Source: Adineta steineri (Eukaryota > Rotifera > Eurotatoria > Adinetida > Adinetidae). Taken from it: a stretch of 64,000 nt of DNA. Of this stretch, positions 35,651 through 47,543 are shown piece after piece. The notes below the pieces were generated by a model. That model searched no databases. It was not told the DNA's origin and saw only the letters and a list, made by a program, of their open reading frames with translations. Where the stretch lies: contig CAJNOI010000113.1 of the NCBI GenBank assembly GCA_905250115.1, forward strand, positions 104,365-168,364, written 5' to 3'. The position numbers and the translations under genes are program-made. The number at the start of each line of letters is the position of its first letter. Position 1 is the first letter of the stretch.

Positions 35651-38007
35651 TTAGGCGAGTTTGATGCTAACTGTTTTCACTTCGTAGTAACCTTCGAGAC
35701 CATAACTTCCTAATTCTCGTCCATGACCTGATTGTTTGAAGCCACCAAATGGTGCTTGATTCCAGAATGTATTGTAATCATTGATCCAAATGGTACCTGC
35801 ATGTAATCGTTTGGTAATTGTTAAAGCTCGAGTTACTGAAAAGTCATATAAGACATGAATAATTCGATAGAATTAAGTTCAACTTACAATCTTTGGTGAC
35901 GATACCAGCCGCTAAACCAAATGATGATGAATTAGCTCGTTTGATTACATCTTCATAACAATCATATTTTAATAATGACATCACTGGTCCAAAGATCTAT
36001 ACAGACAAATTGTTTCTACACATGTGACAAAGAAAAGAAAAGAAAAGAAAAGAAAAGAAAAGAAAAGAAAAGAAANNNNNNNNNNAAAGAAAAGAAAAGA
36101 AAAGAAAAGAAAAGAAAAGAAAAGAAAAGAAAAGAAAAGAAAAGAAAAGAAAAGAAAAGAAAAGAACCAAACCTCTTCACGAGCAATCTTCATATCGTCT
36201 TTCACACCACTAAATACTGTCGGTTGAATAAAATAGCCCTTGTCACAAGCTCTCTTTCCACCACATTCAAGTTTGGCACCTTCTTTATTGCCAGCTTCAA
36301 TATAACCGAGAATCTTGTTAAATTGTTCTTCGCTAACCTAGATAATACAAAACATCAATACAAAGTAATGTACACAATTGTCATTTTATTTACTTGGGGG
36401 CCTTGTTCTGTATTTCGATCGTATGGATCGCCGACTACACGTTTGTTAGCAAGTTCAACACATTTAGCTACAAATTCGTCGTAAATTTTAGCATGAACGT
36501 ATGTGCGTGAACCAGCGCAACAACACTGTGCTGCGTTGAAGTAGAGTGCTTGATGAGCAACCTTGGCAGCATAGTCAACTATCAAAAAACAAACACCATA
36601 GAATTAATTTTCATCTCATTTCGTAAACACTTACGATCGGCATCTTCACAAATAATCAACGCAGACTTGCCACCTGAATTAAAATAAAAGAGATACTTTT
36701 GCGCTGAAATGATATTCGTAACTTACCAAGTTCGAGTGAGACTCGATAGTGATGGTGTTTTGCTGCAGTTTCTTGAATGAGTCTACCAATCTAGAACAAA
36801 ACTATCTACATTTGATATTGACTATGAATGATCTTACTTCTGATGAACCAGTAAAAGCTAGTTTATCGACGTGTGGGTGGACGACAATTGCATTACCACA
36901 TTCAGGTCCATCGCCTAGAATCATTAATGTGAGATGATACTGATTTAGATCACATTAGTTACCTGGTACAATATTGACAACACCTGGTGGAAATCCAGCC
37001 TAGATAATTTAGAAACAAATCAATAAATACTTTTAACTAAAACAAATCGAATAATACCTCTTTGATCAGAGCAGCACAATAGAGAGCACTAAGTGGTGTC
37101 TGTTCAGCTGGTTTCAATATAACGGTATTACCTATTTATTATAATAAGATACTAACTCAATTCATACTGACAAAAATTGACTTACCACAAGCAAGAGCCG
37201 GACCAAGTTTCCACGCAAGCATAAGAATCTAAAGATAACTGTTTTATATGCTGAATTGCTACAATACGAATAGAAGAAACAAACCGGAAAATTCCTAAAA
37301 AAAAAGTGAAATATAAGTTTAATATGTGAAAAATAAAAAAAATAAGTTCAACCAACCATGGAATAATCTGTCCACAGATACCAACTGGTTCGTGTTCAGT
37401 ATACAGAAAGTGACCGTTTCCTGCTGGGATTGTTTCCCCGGTGATTTTGTCTACCCATCCTGCATCTATCATATTCAAAAAAAAACATTAGTTACAACAA
37501 AATGAGATTATCAAATTCTACATACAGTAGTCGATACAATTAGCTGAAAGACCAATATCACCCATACTATCATGGACTGGTTTTCCGTTGTTGAGAGTTT
37601 CCAATTGCTACCAATCAATTCATTTTATTTGGTGAAGAACTATACAAGAAAATCTTACCGCTAAATATTTGATATCTCGTCGGAGTAACTCAGCAAATTT
37701 GCGCATTAAAGCACCACGATCAGCCGGTTGCATTGTACGCCATGGTGAATCGACATGAAATGCTTTTCGAGCGGCTTCAACAGCTTTGTCAACATCCGTC
37801 TACAATGTGAAAAAAAACAAAATCGATGATAGTATAACAACATGATTTGGTACATAATCTTACTCGAGTGGCTTCTTCGACGTTAGCAATCACTTCACCC
37901 GTACTTGGATTGATAACTGGAAATGTTTTTCCTTTATCTGCCTTGTGCCATTCGTTGTTAATAAAAATTTCTGTGTATTTGATTTCAATGTCTGGAAGTG
38001 GTGACAT
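35651..38007 (-). CDS. Aldehyde dehydrogenase, ALDH1/2 class
   Basis: NAD(P)-dependent oxidation of aldehydes to acids. Predicted 487 residues, the usual size, from fifteen exons. The first is 38007-37864 and the last 35835-35651. Seen motifs: [82 protein letters not shown] (cofactor loop), LELGGKSA with the catalytic-base glutamate, and [11 protein letters not shown] with the catalytic cysteine. Later come [19 protein letters not shown] and [14 protein letters not shown]. One coding exon, 37294-37285, is only ten bases and encodes the middle of PWNFP. There is no mitochondrial presequence, so a cytosolic ALDH1-type enzyme is more likely than ALDH2. Retinal, acetaldehyde or lipid aldehydes are possible substrates. 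Confidence 0.93.
36030..36166. repeat. (AAAAG)n microsatellite with assembly gap
   Basis: A pentamer run inside the intron between the last-but-two and last-but-one exons of the aldehyde dehydrogenase. It is interrupted by ten Ns at 36076-36085, so its true length is unknown. Confidence 0.95.
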
Positions 38008-40017
38008 CCTAAAATTAGATGTAACATAAGATATCAAGGAATGTTTATTTGCGCAAAAAAAACATAGAAATATAAACGAAACAATGAAAAAAGTAAATTT
38101 TTCTACTTTCTCCTATATCTTTCCTACTCTGACATGTATAACTCCCTTCAATTAAATTTTATAATCTCAATGTGATATAAACAGTATTGATTATTTCTTT
38201 TACATGATATATTATTATTCAAAGGTCAAACTTACCTTTGTCTTGTACGATTTTCAAGTGCAAACTTTCTGTGCAATGAGACCGATTTTGTACGTTGAAA
38301 TAGATTATTTATATATTACGGAATATGAAGATCATCGAAGCATGAATGCGCAAATAACGAACGGCAAAATCAATTACGTATTTTTTTGTCGAGTCATACT
38401 ACGTCTTTGAGACGTCATCCGAAAATAAATTATATTCAAGTTTTACATATACGGTGATGACCAAACAAAAAATAAGAGCGAGATATTTTTTATTTTTTGC
38501 TATTGTATTACTGCGCATCTATCTCAAAACAACATGGTGATTAATTCAGCCAATGATGCATTCTATCAGATGCGTAATTAAATATATTTTCATAGATGGA
38601 TTAATACAAAAAAAACCCTAAAATATAAAAACCAACATTTTTCAAATGCTAGAAAAATTTGTCAGAACGAAGAAAATAATATATTGTGGTATTTTCTAAG
38701 ATCTTGAATAAATAGAGAAAATTGCACCGTTTTGATGAAGGAGACGAGGTCATTAATACATAACAATAACTTTCTATTAGTCTGATTATGATATCCTTCT
38801 TTTCTCTATGCTGCACAGAGACAATACAGTACTTTCTATTATATCAATCAAATTTTATGGGCAAAACACTTTATTGATTTTCTCATGAATAATCTGACTT
38901 TTTTATTAGAAATCAGCACAAAAAACTCAGTCGATCGATGCTACATCTTATAAAATATAACACTATATTCAATTTTCTCACGACTAGACGCATTTGCTTA
39001 TTTTTTTCGCCCTGGATATTTTATTATTATCTGATAGATTTCAATCAAATCTATAGGTTGATATTTGATTGCGAGTGAAGCGGCATGTTTCTTTTTTTTT
39101 CTCATATAGTTCGACAGATATTTGTTGATTAGTTTTTAATTAATTTCATTCCAGTAATATATGAAAAAGTAAGCATTTTATATATATTGATGGTAGAGAA
39201 AATTATTCAGAAAAAACACTTTTGCCAAAATTCATATAAAGTTAAGTTAAATTTTAGGCATATATTAAAAAAAATTTTCGTCGGGCTTACGAGTGTCAAA
39301 GATCGATTGATTCAATACTACTCTCAGGTATTTATTTTAATTGTAATATTTTGAAATAGTCAATAATCAGTTGATCTTCATGTTTTATAAATATGAGAAA
39401 AATTTCTGCTTTTTTTTAATCAAACGTTGATTCACAAATAAATCATTTCTCATTTTAGTTCTAACTTTCAAATAATATTACGACCAAATAGAATTTAATA
39501 GAAGTGCGTTATTCTTAATCTACTTTACGATTGATATTTTTGTTTTTTTGATCATAAAGTCATTTTATATTTGCGCACAACGAAATCAAAGAAGCTTTGA
39601 TTGACATGTAATATAATTTGTGTATATATAATATTATTTTGAAAATAATATCACGGGTGTGCCTGGCAAAATAACAAAATATATTTTGATTAATCATCAT
39701 TATATTCAAAACGATAGTATACCTTGAATACGTATTTGTATTCCTCAATAATATCTTTTTATAACCATATATTTTTCTTTCTTTCTTTCTCTTGTTTCAT
39801 TGACATGTGTAATCAAAATAAATATTTTATTGATGCGTAATTTATTGTGTCTCTACAAAATTTGTTCGATATGATGATTTATTTTAACATCATAACAAAA
39901 ATGTGAAGAAACAGGACGTAAAAAACTTACGAACACTACTTTTGCAAATTTGTTGAAAATATAAAATGCATAATGACTATTTTTTTATCTTTATTCTTCC
40001 AAAGAGAAATAGGATGA
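38008..40017. other. Intergenic AT-rich stretch
   Basis: Includes the upstream region of the aldehyde dehydrogenase; a TTTTAG directly before its ATG hints at a 5' untranslated exon. Nothing else was recognised. Confidence 0.4.
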
Positions 40018-40082
40018 CAAGGGTGTGGTTGATCGTAGGTGTGTGAATGAGGCGTGATAAAGGAGAAGCATCCGTATCCATC

Positions 40083-40145
40083 CATCTTGAGGGTATGGGT
40101 GCTGATATAAGTAAAGAATATATATACACTCTTGTTCACACTCAA
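40083..40145. repeat. Degenerate hairpin repeat copy
   Basis: CATCTTGAGGGTATGGGTG faces ACACTCTTGTTCACACTCAAA. A further half copy, GGGTGTGGTTGATCG, lies just upstream at 40021. Confidence 0.5.
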
Positions 40146-40246
40146 ATTTTTAAGCCATTACTTAAATAGAAATTGATTAAGAGAAAGTTTTCAATTAAGT
40201 TTATACTGCTTATTATACTTTAGTATTATAAAATAAATTTATTAAC

Positions 40247-40306
40247 AGGGTGTTGGTGTACTTGATGAGATCAATGTTATATCCGTATCCACATCCTCAC
40301 GATGGT
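40247..40306. repeat. Degenerate hairpin repeat copy
   Basis: AGGGTGTTGGTGTACTTG faces CCGTATCCACATCCTCACGATG. Confidence 0.45.
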
Positions 40307-40522
40307 TCATAGAGATCTTCTAGTTTTTTTAAATTTCAGTTTTGAACTTATGATCAAAATATTTTTCAAATCCAAAGAAATGTATCTGTATCAATATGTT
40401 ATATTATTTTTCAAACTGAGATGATATTTTTGTTACATCAGACTTCAGATACACAACGTGAGCATAATCTATTAGGTAAATATTCGTTTATAAATTATTT
40501 ATTTTGTCATAGAACTGAAAGA

Positions 40523-41038
40523 TTAATTCCATATAAATGACATGTGACTATCGGCATCATGTATATCTGATTTTATATGCGAATTTTGCTTAGTTGAAAA
40601 GATTAATACTCGATATCGATCTTGTTGAATCTCAGCGAAATAATGACCATCATCAATAGAATAACCAAATTCATGATTTTTACCAATAATAATATGAAAA
40701 TATTCATCTGGATGTTGTTTAGAAAGTTCTTCACGTAAATATTTACTAACATCAGCATATGTACCCATCATAGAAGGAAATGTTTGACTTGTTCGAAATG
40801 CTATATTAACAAGACGTTCACAATCATTACCAAAAGTAATTGTACTTGAAGATGTAAGTACTGCACGTTCATGCTTAATAGATGGTGGTGATGTGAATAT
40901 TTTGGTTTGATGTTGAGTAGTGGAATTTGAATTGTTAGAACCATTATTACCTTTATAGGATTTTACTGCTGCTCCAACACCTAAAGCAACAACTTCAACA
41001 ATAGCTCTACCGAATAGTTCGCCAATTACTTGATCCAT
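40523..41038 (-). CDS. Dynein light chain-like domain protein (copy 1)
   Basis: Predicted 171 residues, one exon. The C-terminal 90 residues resemble the DYNLL fold. CERLVNIAFRTSQTF and VSKYLREELSKQHPDEYFHIIIGKN fit its two helices and first strand; HYFAEIQQDRYRVLIFSTK fits the closing strands. In place of the usual VGRNFGS there is IIGKNHEFG. The N terminus has a hydrophobic stretch (about residues 8-25) not found in true dynein light chains, then a Ser/Asn-rich linker. The start MDQVIGE was chosen because it aligns with the start of the neighbouring paralogue. Similarity is by pattern only, so dynein binding is not implied; a membrane-tethered adaptor is possible. Confidence 0.6.
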   Translation of the reverse strand: MDQVIGELFGRAIVEVVALGVGAAVKSYKGNNGSNNSNSTTQHQTKIFTSPPSIKHERAVLTSSSTITFGNDCERLVNIAFRTSQTFPSMMGTYADVSKYLREELSKQHPDEYFHIIIGKNHEFGYSIDDGHYFAEIQQDRYRVLIFSTKQNSHIKSDIHDADSHMSFIWN

Positions 41039-41307
41039 AAATATTATTAGTTGTTTGAAAGACAAGAAATGAGTATTTCTTCGTTTATATATAATTTAGC
41101 TGCTGTTATCTTATTATTATGTGAGTGACACATATTCTGATAACAATTCTATCTTGTATCACATGAGTATCATATTTATCAAACTTAGTCATTATATGAC
41201 ATGAATTTTTGCGAAATATACAATCTTTGATATGGTTCAACAACATATTATTAATAATAAATATTTTATTGATATAAATGTTACATATGTTACAAAAAAC
41301 AATCAGT

Positions 41308-41832
41308 CTAGTATTTCTTGTTCCATTCAAGTGCCATCTGACTATTAGCATCATGTGTATCTAATTTCGTATATGGATTTCGCTTAGTTGAAAAGATTAA
41401 TACTTTATATTGATCATATTCGATTTCAACAAAATGTTCACCACCATCAACAGAAAATCCGAATTCATTATAGTCACCAATAATAATATGGAAATATTCA
41501 TTAGAATATCGTTTTGCAAGTTCTTTACGAAGATATTGATCGATATCAGAACAGTTACTCATCATCGTAGGAAATGTTTGACTAGTTTGGAATGCTATAT
41601 TTACAATACGTTCACAATCATGTCCAAAATTTGTTGAACTTGATGTAATAAGTACAGCTCGTGACGACTGACTATTTAATGATGATCGACCGAGTGATTT
41701 CTTAGCCAAAGCATGACGTAATCGTTTTTGTTCTGATGATTTGAGTGTGTGATTGACTTCCATCGCAACATATGCTCCTTGAACTGCCAATAAACCAACT
41801 TGGAAAATAAGTTCAGCTAAACCACCAGCCAT
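41308..41832 (-). CDS. Dynein light chain-like domain protein (copy 2)
   Basis: Predicted 174 residues, tandem paralogue of the gene 270 bases downstream. Shared parts: CERIVNIAFQTSQTFPTMM, YLRKELAKR, EYFHIIIGDYNEFGFSVD, YKVLIFSTKRN, and the end MALEWNKKY against MSFIWN. The N-terminal hydrophobic segment (LAELIFQVGLLAVQGAYVA) is kept although its sequence has changed, which suggests it matters. The family assignment to a DYNLL-like fold is by pattern, as for copy 1. Confidence 0.6.
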   Translation of the reverse strand: MAGGLAELIFQVGLLAVQGAYVAMEVNHTLKSSEQKRLRHALAKKSLGRSSLNSQSSRAVLITSSSTNFGHDCERIVNIAFQTSQTFPTMMSNCSDIDQYLRKELAKRYSNEYFHIIIGDYNEFGFSVDGGEHFVEIEYDQYKVLIFSTKRNPYTKLDTHDANSQMALEWNKKY

Positions 41833-42418
41833 ATTAATTCTTAAGTGATATAAACAAATAATTAATTCGAAGAAAATGAATATAAAACTAATTATTAATT
41901 CAACTTTTTATACTTATTCTAAAAATTGTTATCTATCTTATTTGTATACTGACTCAATCGTACACGTAAATATTATCATAAGTATTCTTTAGAATATTTG
42001 ATAAAGCTGAATATGATATGACGCATGACGATGAGTAATTTTCTTGTCAATTGTAAAAAACAAATTACAGCAACTATATCTTTGTGAATACTATCGTCTA
42101 CGATTTTGTATGTAGTTTTTTATACTTTGATAAATTATCATATATGATTAAAGTAAAGGTTCAGATAGACAATAAGTTTATTCAGTAATACTTTTAATCA
42201 CAGCAATAATAAATACTAGTTAATTCTATTTAGATATATTGGGTTTACGCTTCTTTTTTTGTAAATATTTGTCATAATATTTATTATTTTTACACGTATA
42301 ATTATCCCTTGACTAACTGCGATCATATAAATAAATATTGTATATTCAGAAATTGAAAGTATCAATCTCTGTGAACTAAAAAGTAAATACTTTTTAAATA
42401 TTAAACTGAATTAATTAT
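41833..42418. other. Intergenic, nothing recognised
   Basis: AT-rich spacer upstream of the tandem pair. No gene or repeat supported. Confidence 0.4.
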
Positions 42419-42650
42419 GGAAGTGACTATGTGCACTCACATAGTCAGAATAAAATATTTAGCAAAAATTGTGAATATCGGTGTAGTATGGGTGACATGT
42501 TACTCTTGTTTCTTACTTACATCCATACCCACACCCGCACATAGTCCGGTGATTGTGTGCACCCGAGTGCGTATAGCCACTTGACTTTGTACACTCGAAT
42601 GCACATATCCACTTGACTATGTACATTCGAGTGCACATAGCCACTTCTAT
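42419..42650. repeat. Inverted-repeat element with 32-base tandem units
   Basis: The left end GAAGTGACTATGTGCACTC recurs inverted at the right end (GAGTGCACATAGCCACTTC). The right side carries three 32-base tandem units starting at 42556, 42588 and 42620, of the form TGTACACTCGAATGCACAT then CCACTTGACTA. A telomere-like hairpin copy lies within at 42479-42542. Confidence 0.65.
42479..42542. repeat. Hairpin repeat, telomere-like arms
   Basis: CGGTGTAGTATGGGTGACATG faces CATCCATACCCACACCCGCAC, embedded in the larger inverted-repeat element. Confidence 0.6.
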
Positions 42651-42846
42651 TTAAATATAACTCACACCATACAATAGATTTTAACTGTGGTTGACATAGT
42701 AGCCGTTCTTATTGGTTGTATTATTTACTCACAACAATTTTCATATCACGTGTTTTATATAATATACTACAGAATAAAAAAAAAGAAGAGTAACAAATAG
42801 TTATTTCAAAGTACTTCTCTAACTGTAGTTAAGAGAATATTATTTT

Positions 42847-44424
42847 ATGGTTTCAAATACAGAAATTAATGCAAATGATGCAGAAAATAAAATTTACCGA
42901 AATACTATTGGACCCGTAAAAGAGTAAGTACTAGAAAATACTTCTTTTTTTTTGGAATAGTGTCGTCACTTACTTTACTTCCTATAGCTAATTTTAGAAT
43001 CAGTTAATTAATAAAATTTAAAAAATATTATTATCTATAGATTTACATCTGTGCGATGGGCTCAAACTGCATGTTTTGTATTAATTGCTATTATGAATTT
43101 AAGTGCTTGGATCGATTTACAAGGATTATTTGTTGAAATACCTCTTATTATTCCGCATACTCCAGAAGGATGGACATTACCATCCATAGCAGCAATTTGT
43201 ATTTGTGCAGCTAATATTGTTCCTGCAATTGTTGTAATATTACGTTGGTGGCAAGGAAAAAAATTCTCTGAAATTCCTTACATTTATCTTATTATTATTG
43301 TTGGAGTAATTGCTTGTTTTGTACTTGCTCTATTTTGGCAAAGGACAATATTTATATTTGGTCGTGAACGAAGTATATGGCTATTGAGTTGTATTTTCAT
43401 TTTATCAATGCTCGACTGTACATCATCACTTGTTTTTTTCGATTATATGAAACGTTTTCGTGCACAATATTTACAAGCTGCCTTCTTAGGTGAAGCACTT
43501 ACATCAGCAATTCCTACCATATTAATACTTGCTCAAGGTGTAGCAGGTGAAACAATATGTATACAGACGGGCAACAGTACTATTTTCGAACCTACTTATA
43601 CTCAACCACGTTTCAGTGTTAGAATTTTCATGTTTTGTATTGCTGGTATCATTGTTGCATCGCTTATTGCCTTTATTTTACTTAGATGGACAAATATAGT
43701 CACATTAGCTGATGCTGCAGATGTGGTAAGCAGTTCATAAGTATTGGTGAATTTCTATTTAGTTCTTTATCATTTTATATTGTAGGATGAACGTAAGAAA
43801 ATTAAATCCAATACAGATATTGTTCATGAAGAGAGTGAACCTATGGTCACTATTGTAAAATCACAAACATCATCAAAATCTACGAAAACAATGTCAAAAC
43901 GTGTGTTTAGACTATTATTAGTTATAAATACAATCAATTCAACAATAGCATATGGATGTTTACCATCGCTGAGTACCTATGCTTTGTTACCTTTTGGTCA
44001 GACAGCTTTCTATTATTGGAGTGTTACCATCCCAATTGCTTATCCACTTTCATTAATATTAAGTCTCTTTTGGAAATCTGTATCGACAAATATGATTATA
44101 TTTCAATCGATATTTAATGCATTTCTTTCTGCTTTGATATTTATTATTGCAAAACAAAGTCCATGTCCATGGTTAGCAGATACAACACAAGGTGCTCTGA
44201 TGATTATTACCATATGGTTTATCATGTCATTTATCAGCGGTATTTTACGAATTGCAATTGGTAATCGCATTAAAAGTGAATGGATAGATGAAAAAGGCAT
44301 GTTCTATTATGGTGCAACTGTACAACTAGGTTTACTATTAGGAACTATACCTATATATTTTTTAATTAATGTATTTAATCTTTTTATTGATCGACAACCA
44401 TGTCAAACATATTGTATATCCTAA
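42847..44424 (+). CDS. Riboflavin transporter, SLC52 family
   Basis: Plasma-membrane carrier for vitamin B2. Predicted 466 residues; exons 42847-42923, 43041-43725 and 43786-44424. Family marks are the first helix with SAWIDLQGLFVEIPLI and then PEGWTLPS, the pattern FLGEALTSAIPTILILAQGV, the cytoplasmic acidic loop between the two halves, and the C-terminal part GCLPSLSTYALLPFGQTAFYY. About ten or eleven hydrophobic helices are visible. It ends in PCQTYCIS, much like the cysteine-containing end of animal SLC52 proteins. Animals cannot make riboflavin, so this is an essential uptake function. Confidence 0.92.
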
Positions 44425-44977
44425 GATCTATAAATATCGAATTTAGGAGAATTATTTTGTTTATCAACGAATTGAACAATGTAGAAAAATGATTTGTATC
44501 TTAAAAACCATCTATAAAACTACGTTAGTCAAGATTGACTTCTCTTATAATCTTACAGATATTTAATTGTTCATAAAACTGCAGAGGAAAGATTCAGAAG
44601 CTACTATTTATAATCATCAACTGTCGTAGGAATTTAATTGTTGCCACATTGAAGCAAGACCATAGATTTGTTTTCAATCCTACTTCTTTTAGTCTATTAA
44701 TGAACGAATTTCACAATTCAAGATCAAGCATAATTCTAATAAAAAGTTAGGGAATATTTGAAGATCAACAAATGGATTATAGAATGCTATAAGTTCTTAT
44801 AAGTTATGTTATATCGTTAGATGTCACTACTAGTCGTTTTGATTTGCCGTAAACATCCGAAGTCTTTTCTTCTATATAAATGGTAATTTCATCCAATCTC
44901 TTTCTTAAAGTGTTTAAGTACAGAATTTGTTGTGTTTGTCCGAAATACTTTTTAGCATTTTTTTTCTCATTCGTAAA
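44425..44977. other. Intergenic, upstream of MRPS24
   Basis: AT-rich, no coding signal. Probably holds the 3' region of the riboflavin transporter and the promoter of the mitochondrial ribosomal protein gene. Confidence 0.4.
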
Positions 44978-45567
44978 ATGAATACATTTATAAAACCTTC
45001 TCAACATGCTCTAAAAACTTTTTCTCTTCAACGTTGTTCTATATCAACTAGTCCTATTGTTTACAGTTGGTTTGTAAGATTAACAAATGTTACACAAGTT
45101 AATACAGAAGCTGCAACACCAAAACATACAAGAAAAAGAAATTATCCTTTAACATGTATGAAATTATTTTTTCAATGTAAATAATTATTTCATTAATGTA
45201 TTTGCCTAGAAAAGATGAACAACGTCAATTTCCCAAATTAATTGGTCATACAAAAACATGGAATACATTTAATACATCAAATTTACGTGATGGAAAACGT
45301 AAAGCTGAAACAGTTAGTGATGATCTTTTTCTTCGTCAATTTATTTATGGTACATGGCATTCATTATTTGTATCCGAACTTATTATAAAACGACGACATA
45401 ATATGATTATTCTAAGTGGACTTGTAACACGAACAATTCATCCCCGTCGAATGTATTTTCTTATAGGTTATACAGAAGAAATACTTTCTGCTCTATTAAA
45501 AACTCCTGTTAAAATAGAAATTCAGACTGTAGAAAATAAAGATGAAGTGATTTTTACATATTGGTAG
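44978..45567 (+). CDS. MRPS24: Mitochondrial ribosomal protein S24 (uS3m)
   Basis: Component of the small mitoribosomal subunit. Predicted 176 residues against about 167 in mammals; exons 44978-45155 and 45215-45567. The N terminus, with MNTFIKPSQHALKTFSL and several basic and no acidic residues, is a mitochondrial presequence. The splice was set to GTATGA and GAAAAG because it gives PLTYEQRQFP, matching the family's PVTYEEAHAPH; an earlier AG would put a stop in frame. Downstream family marks are WNTFNTSNL, VSDDLFLRQFIYGTW, IIKRRHNMIILSG and YFLIGYTEEILSALLKTPVKI. Confidence 0.9.
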
Positions 45568-45613
45568 AAAAGACAAAAAAACGGAACTTTTTCTAATCAA
45601 TATTTGTTTATTT

Positions 45614-45970
45614 CTAGATAAATTTCTTTAATTTTATGGTATGTTTCAAAGCACGACAAATATATAAACAACTAATAGTTAACCATAAATATCGAAGACA
45701 AATAAAAATTGAATTGAAATTTAAATTCAATTCTTTAGTTAAACATTGATCATTGATTAAATAGAATGTTTCAATAAGATTATTTATTTTATTTTCAAAC
45801 CAATTTAATGATTGAATATTATTTAATTGTCTAAATTCAATATAGAATACATTTGGACATGTACGAATACGTATATGATACGTTTGAATTATCCAACGAT
45901 AGATAATTTCGAATCCAATGATGAATATACCGATACAAATATGTACAATTAGATAGAGACGACAAGACAT
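45614..45970 (-). CDS. Small two-helix membrane protein, unknown
   Basis: An open frame of 118 residues in a tight gap between MRPS24 and the Rieske gene. It has an N-terminal hydrophobic helix (about 5-27), a polar middle with three cysteines, and a second helix near 92-110 followed by a basic end. No family recognised. Support is its fit between genes (46 bases from one, 55 from the other) and its clear start and stop. It might be two exons of which only one is seen. Confidence 0.45.
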   Translation of the reverse strand: MSCRLYLIVHICIGIFIIGFEIIYRWIIQTYHIRIRTCPNVFYIEFRQLNNIQSLNWFENKINNLIETFYLINDQCLTKELNLNFNSIFICLRYLWLTISCLYICRALKHTIKLKKFI

Positions 45971-46025
45971 ATTTTTTTAAATATAATAATAGGCGCGAAA
46001 GAATTTATTTTACTTTTTTTCAGAT

Positions 46026-47292
46026 ATGGCCATGCAACTGTGTAACAGACGTGTCACTCAAGTGACTACAAATCTAGTTCGACAAATTGCTAAACCAATA
46101 CCAATGAAAGTTGAAGATGATCATCATGATGATGAACATACACATATTTCAGTACCGAAAACAACAACACCAAAAACATATTTTTCTATGAATAAACATT
46201 TATTACGTGGAAAAGCTTCGATTACAACTGGTCTTAGCAGTATGTCACACATTTTCGATTTTTATTCATTCATATTAAATTTTGTATTTTCGTTTTCTAG
46301 CTCCTCTTAGTATTCGTCATGCGCATACTGATATTCAAGTACCAAATTTTGATTATTATCGTCGTAAAGCACGTCTTGATGCATCAAAATCATATCGAGA
46401 TGCTGGTGATGCCACATCACCTTACTCCTATTTAACTCCTATTGGTAAGTTTATATTCTATGAAACTTTCCTTAAAATAAGGGAAAAAGATATCCTTCAT
46501 GAGATACAAATCACATACCTTCTGATTATGAGACAGACATCCTAATCTCTGTTTGTATATGAAACATTGATTTATTCAGGATTTTGTAAAGCATAAAAAA
46601 TGTGCGTCAGTGAGATCTGTAAAACAGATTTCTTGGGTTTCATCAAATGTAACTGTTCTATTAATTATTCTTGATCATACATAAATATGACGAAGTGAAA
46701 AAGAATCTACTAATAGAAATTTTTTTTATAAAATAAAATTCCTAATTTAATATATTTTGTTTTTGAAAGGTATGGCTGTCACATCAGCATATATGGCAAA
46801 ATATATTATTCGAGATATAGTTGCTTATGTTGGTCCAGCTAGAGATGTTATGTCACTTGCTAAAGTAGAGATTAGTCTCGATGCTGTACCTGAAGGAAAA
46901 AATGCTGTCTTTGAATGGCGTAATAAACCCATCTTTGTTCGTCATCGTACACCAGAAGAAATCGCAAGAGAAGAAGGTGTTAACGTAAGTCAGTTACGTG
47001 ATCCACAAAATGATGCTGATCGTGTGAAAAAATCTGAATGGTTAATTGTTATTGGTATTTGCACACATCTTGGTATGAACAAAAAAAAGCCAATTTAATT
47101 ATATTTATTTTCCAAAATTTCATTTAAGGTTGTATTCCAATTGCAAATGCTGGCGATTTCGGTGGTTACTATTGTCCATGTCATGGTTCACATTATGATG
47201 CATCTGGACGTGTACGTAAAGGTCCTGCACCACTCAACCTTGAAGTTCCTCAATATGTGTTCAAAGATGACAGTACCGTTATCATTGGTTAG
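46026..47292 (+). CDS. UQCRFS1: Rieske iron-sulfur protein of complex III
   Basis: Carries electrons from ubiquinol to cytochrome c1 in the mitochondrial inner membrane. Predicted 274 residues; exons 46026-46239, 46301-46444, 46770-47072 and 47129-47292. It begins with a basic presequence, followed by [20 protein letters not shown], a single membrane helix region ([22 protein letters not shown]), and the hinge [17 protein letters not shown]. The cluster-binding part is CTHLGC (the first ligands, split across an exon junction) and [13 protein letters not shown]. It ends with [12 protein letters not shown]. All cluster ligands and the disulfide cysteines are present. The presequence has an unusual His/Asp-rich stretch ([10 protein letters not shown]). 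Confidence 0.96.
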
Positions 47293-47543
47293 AATATAAC
47301 TCTACATAATCATCAACCCGTTTCCTTTATTTGTCACTTCTTTTTTTGATCTCTAGTTTATTATATACTTTCGCATATAAAGAATCATTTTGCCATTCAT
47401 GATTTCGTTCTTTTTTTTTCTTCTGCATTCATACAAAGATTAAAATCGTTTTTTTCTTTATTTTATTTCCTTGTTCATTTTCAAATTAACAAAAGTAGAT
47501 ATTATTTTTTTTTAAAGAGAAACAAAAAATTTTCTTTGTTATT

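Noticed and set aside
43..42542. The hairpin repeats as a CRISPR-like array or interstitial telomere arrays
   Set aside because: Copies are dispersed, inverted and variable, with no regular spacers, and no copy has a long tandem run of the telomere unit. Each copy is a single short hairpin.
45196..45567. A separate gene starting MYLPRKDEQRQ
   Set aside because: The first residues are intron. Splicing to the acceptor at 45214 restores the MRPS24 motif PLTYE, so this is exon 2.
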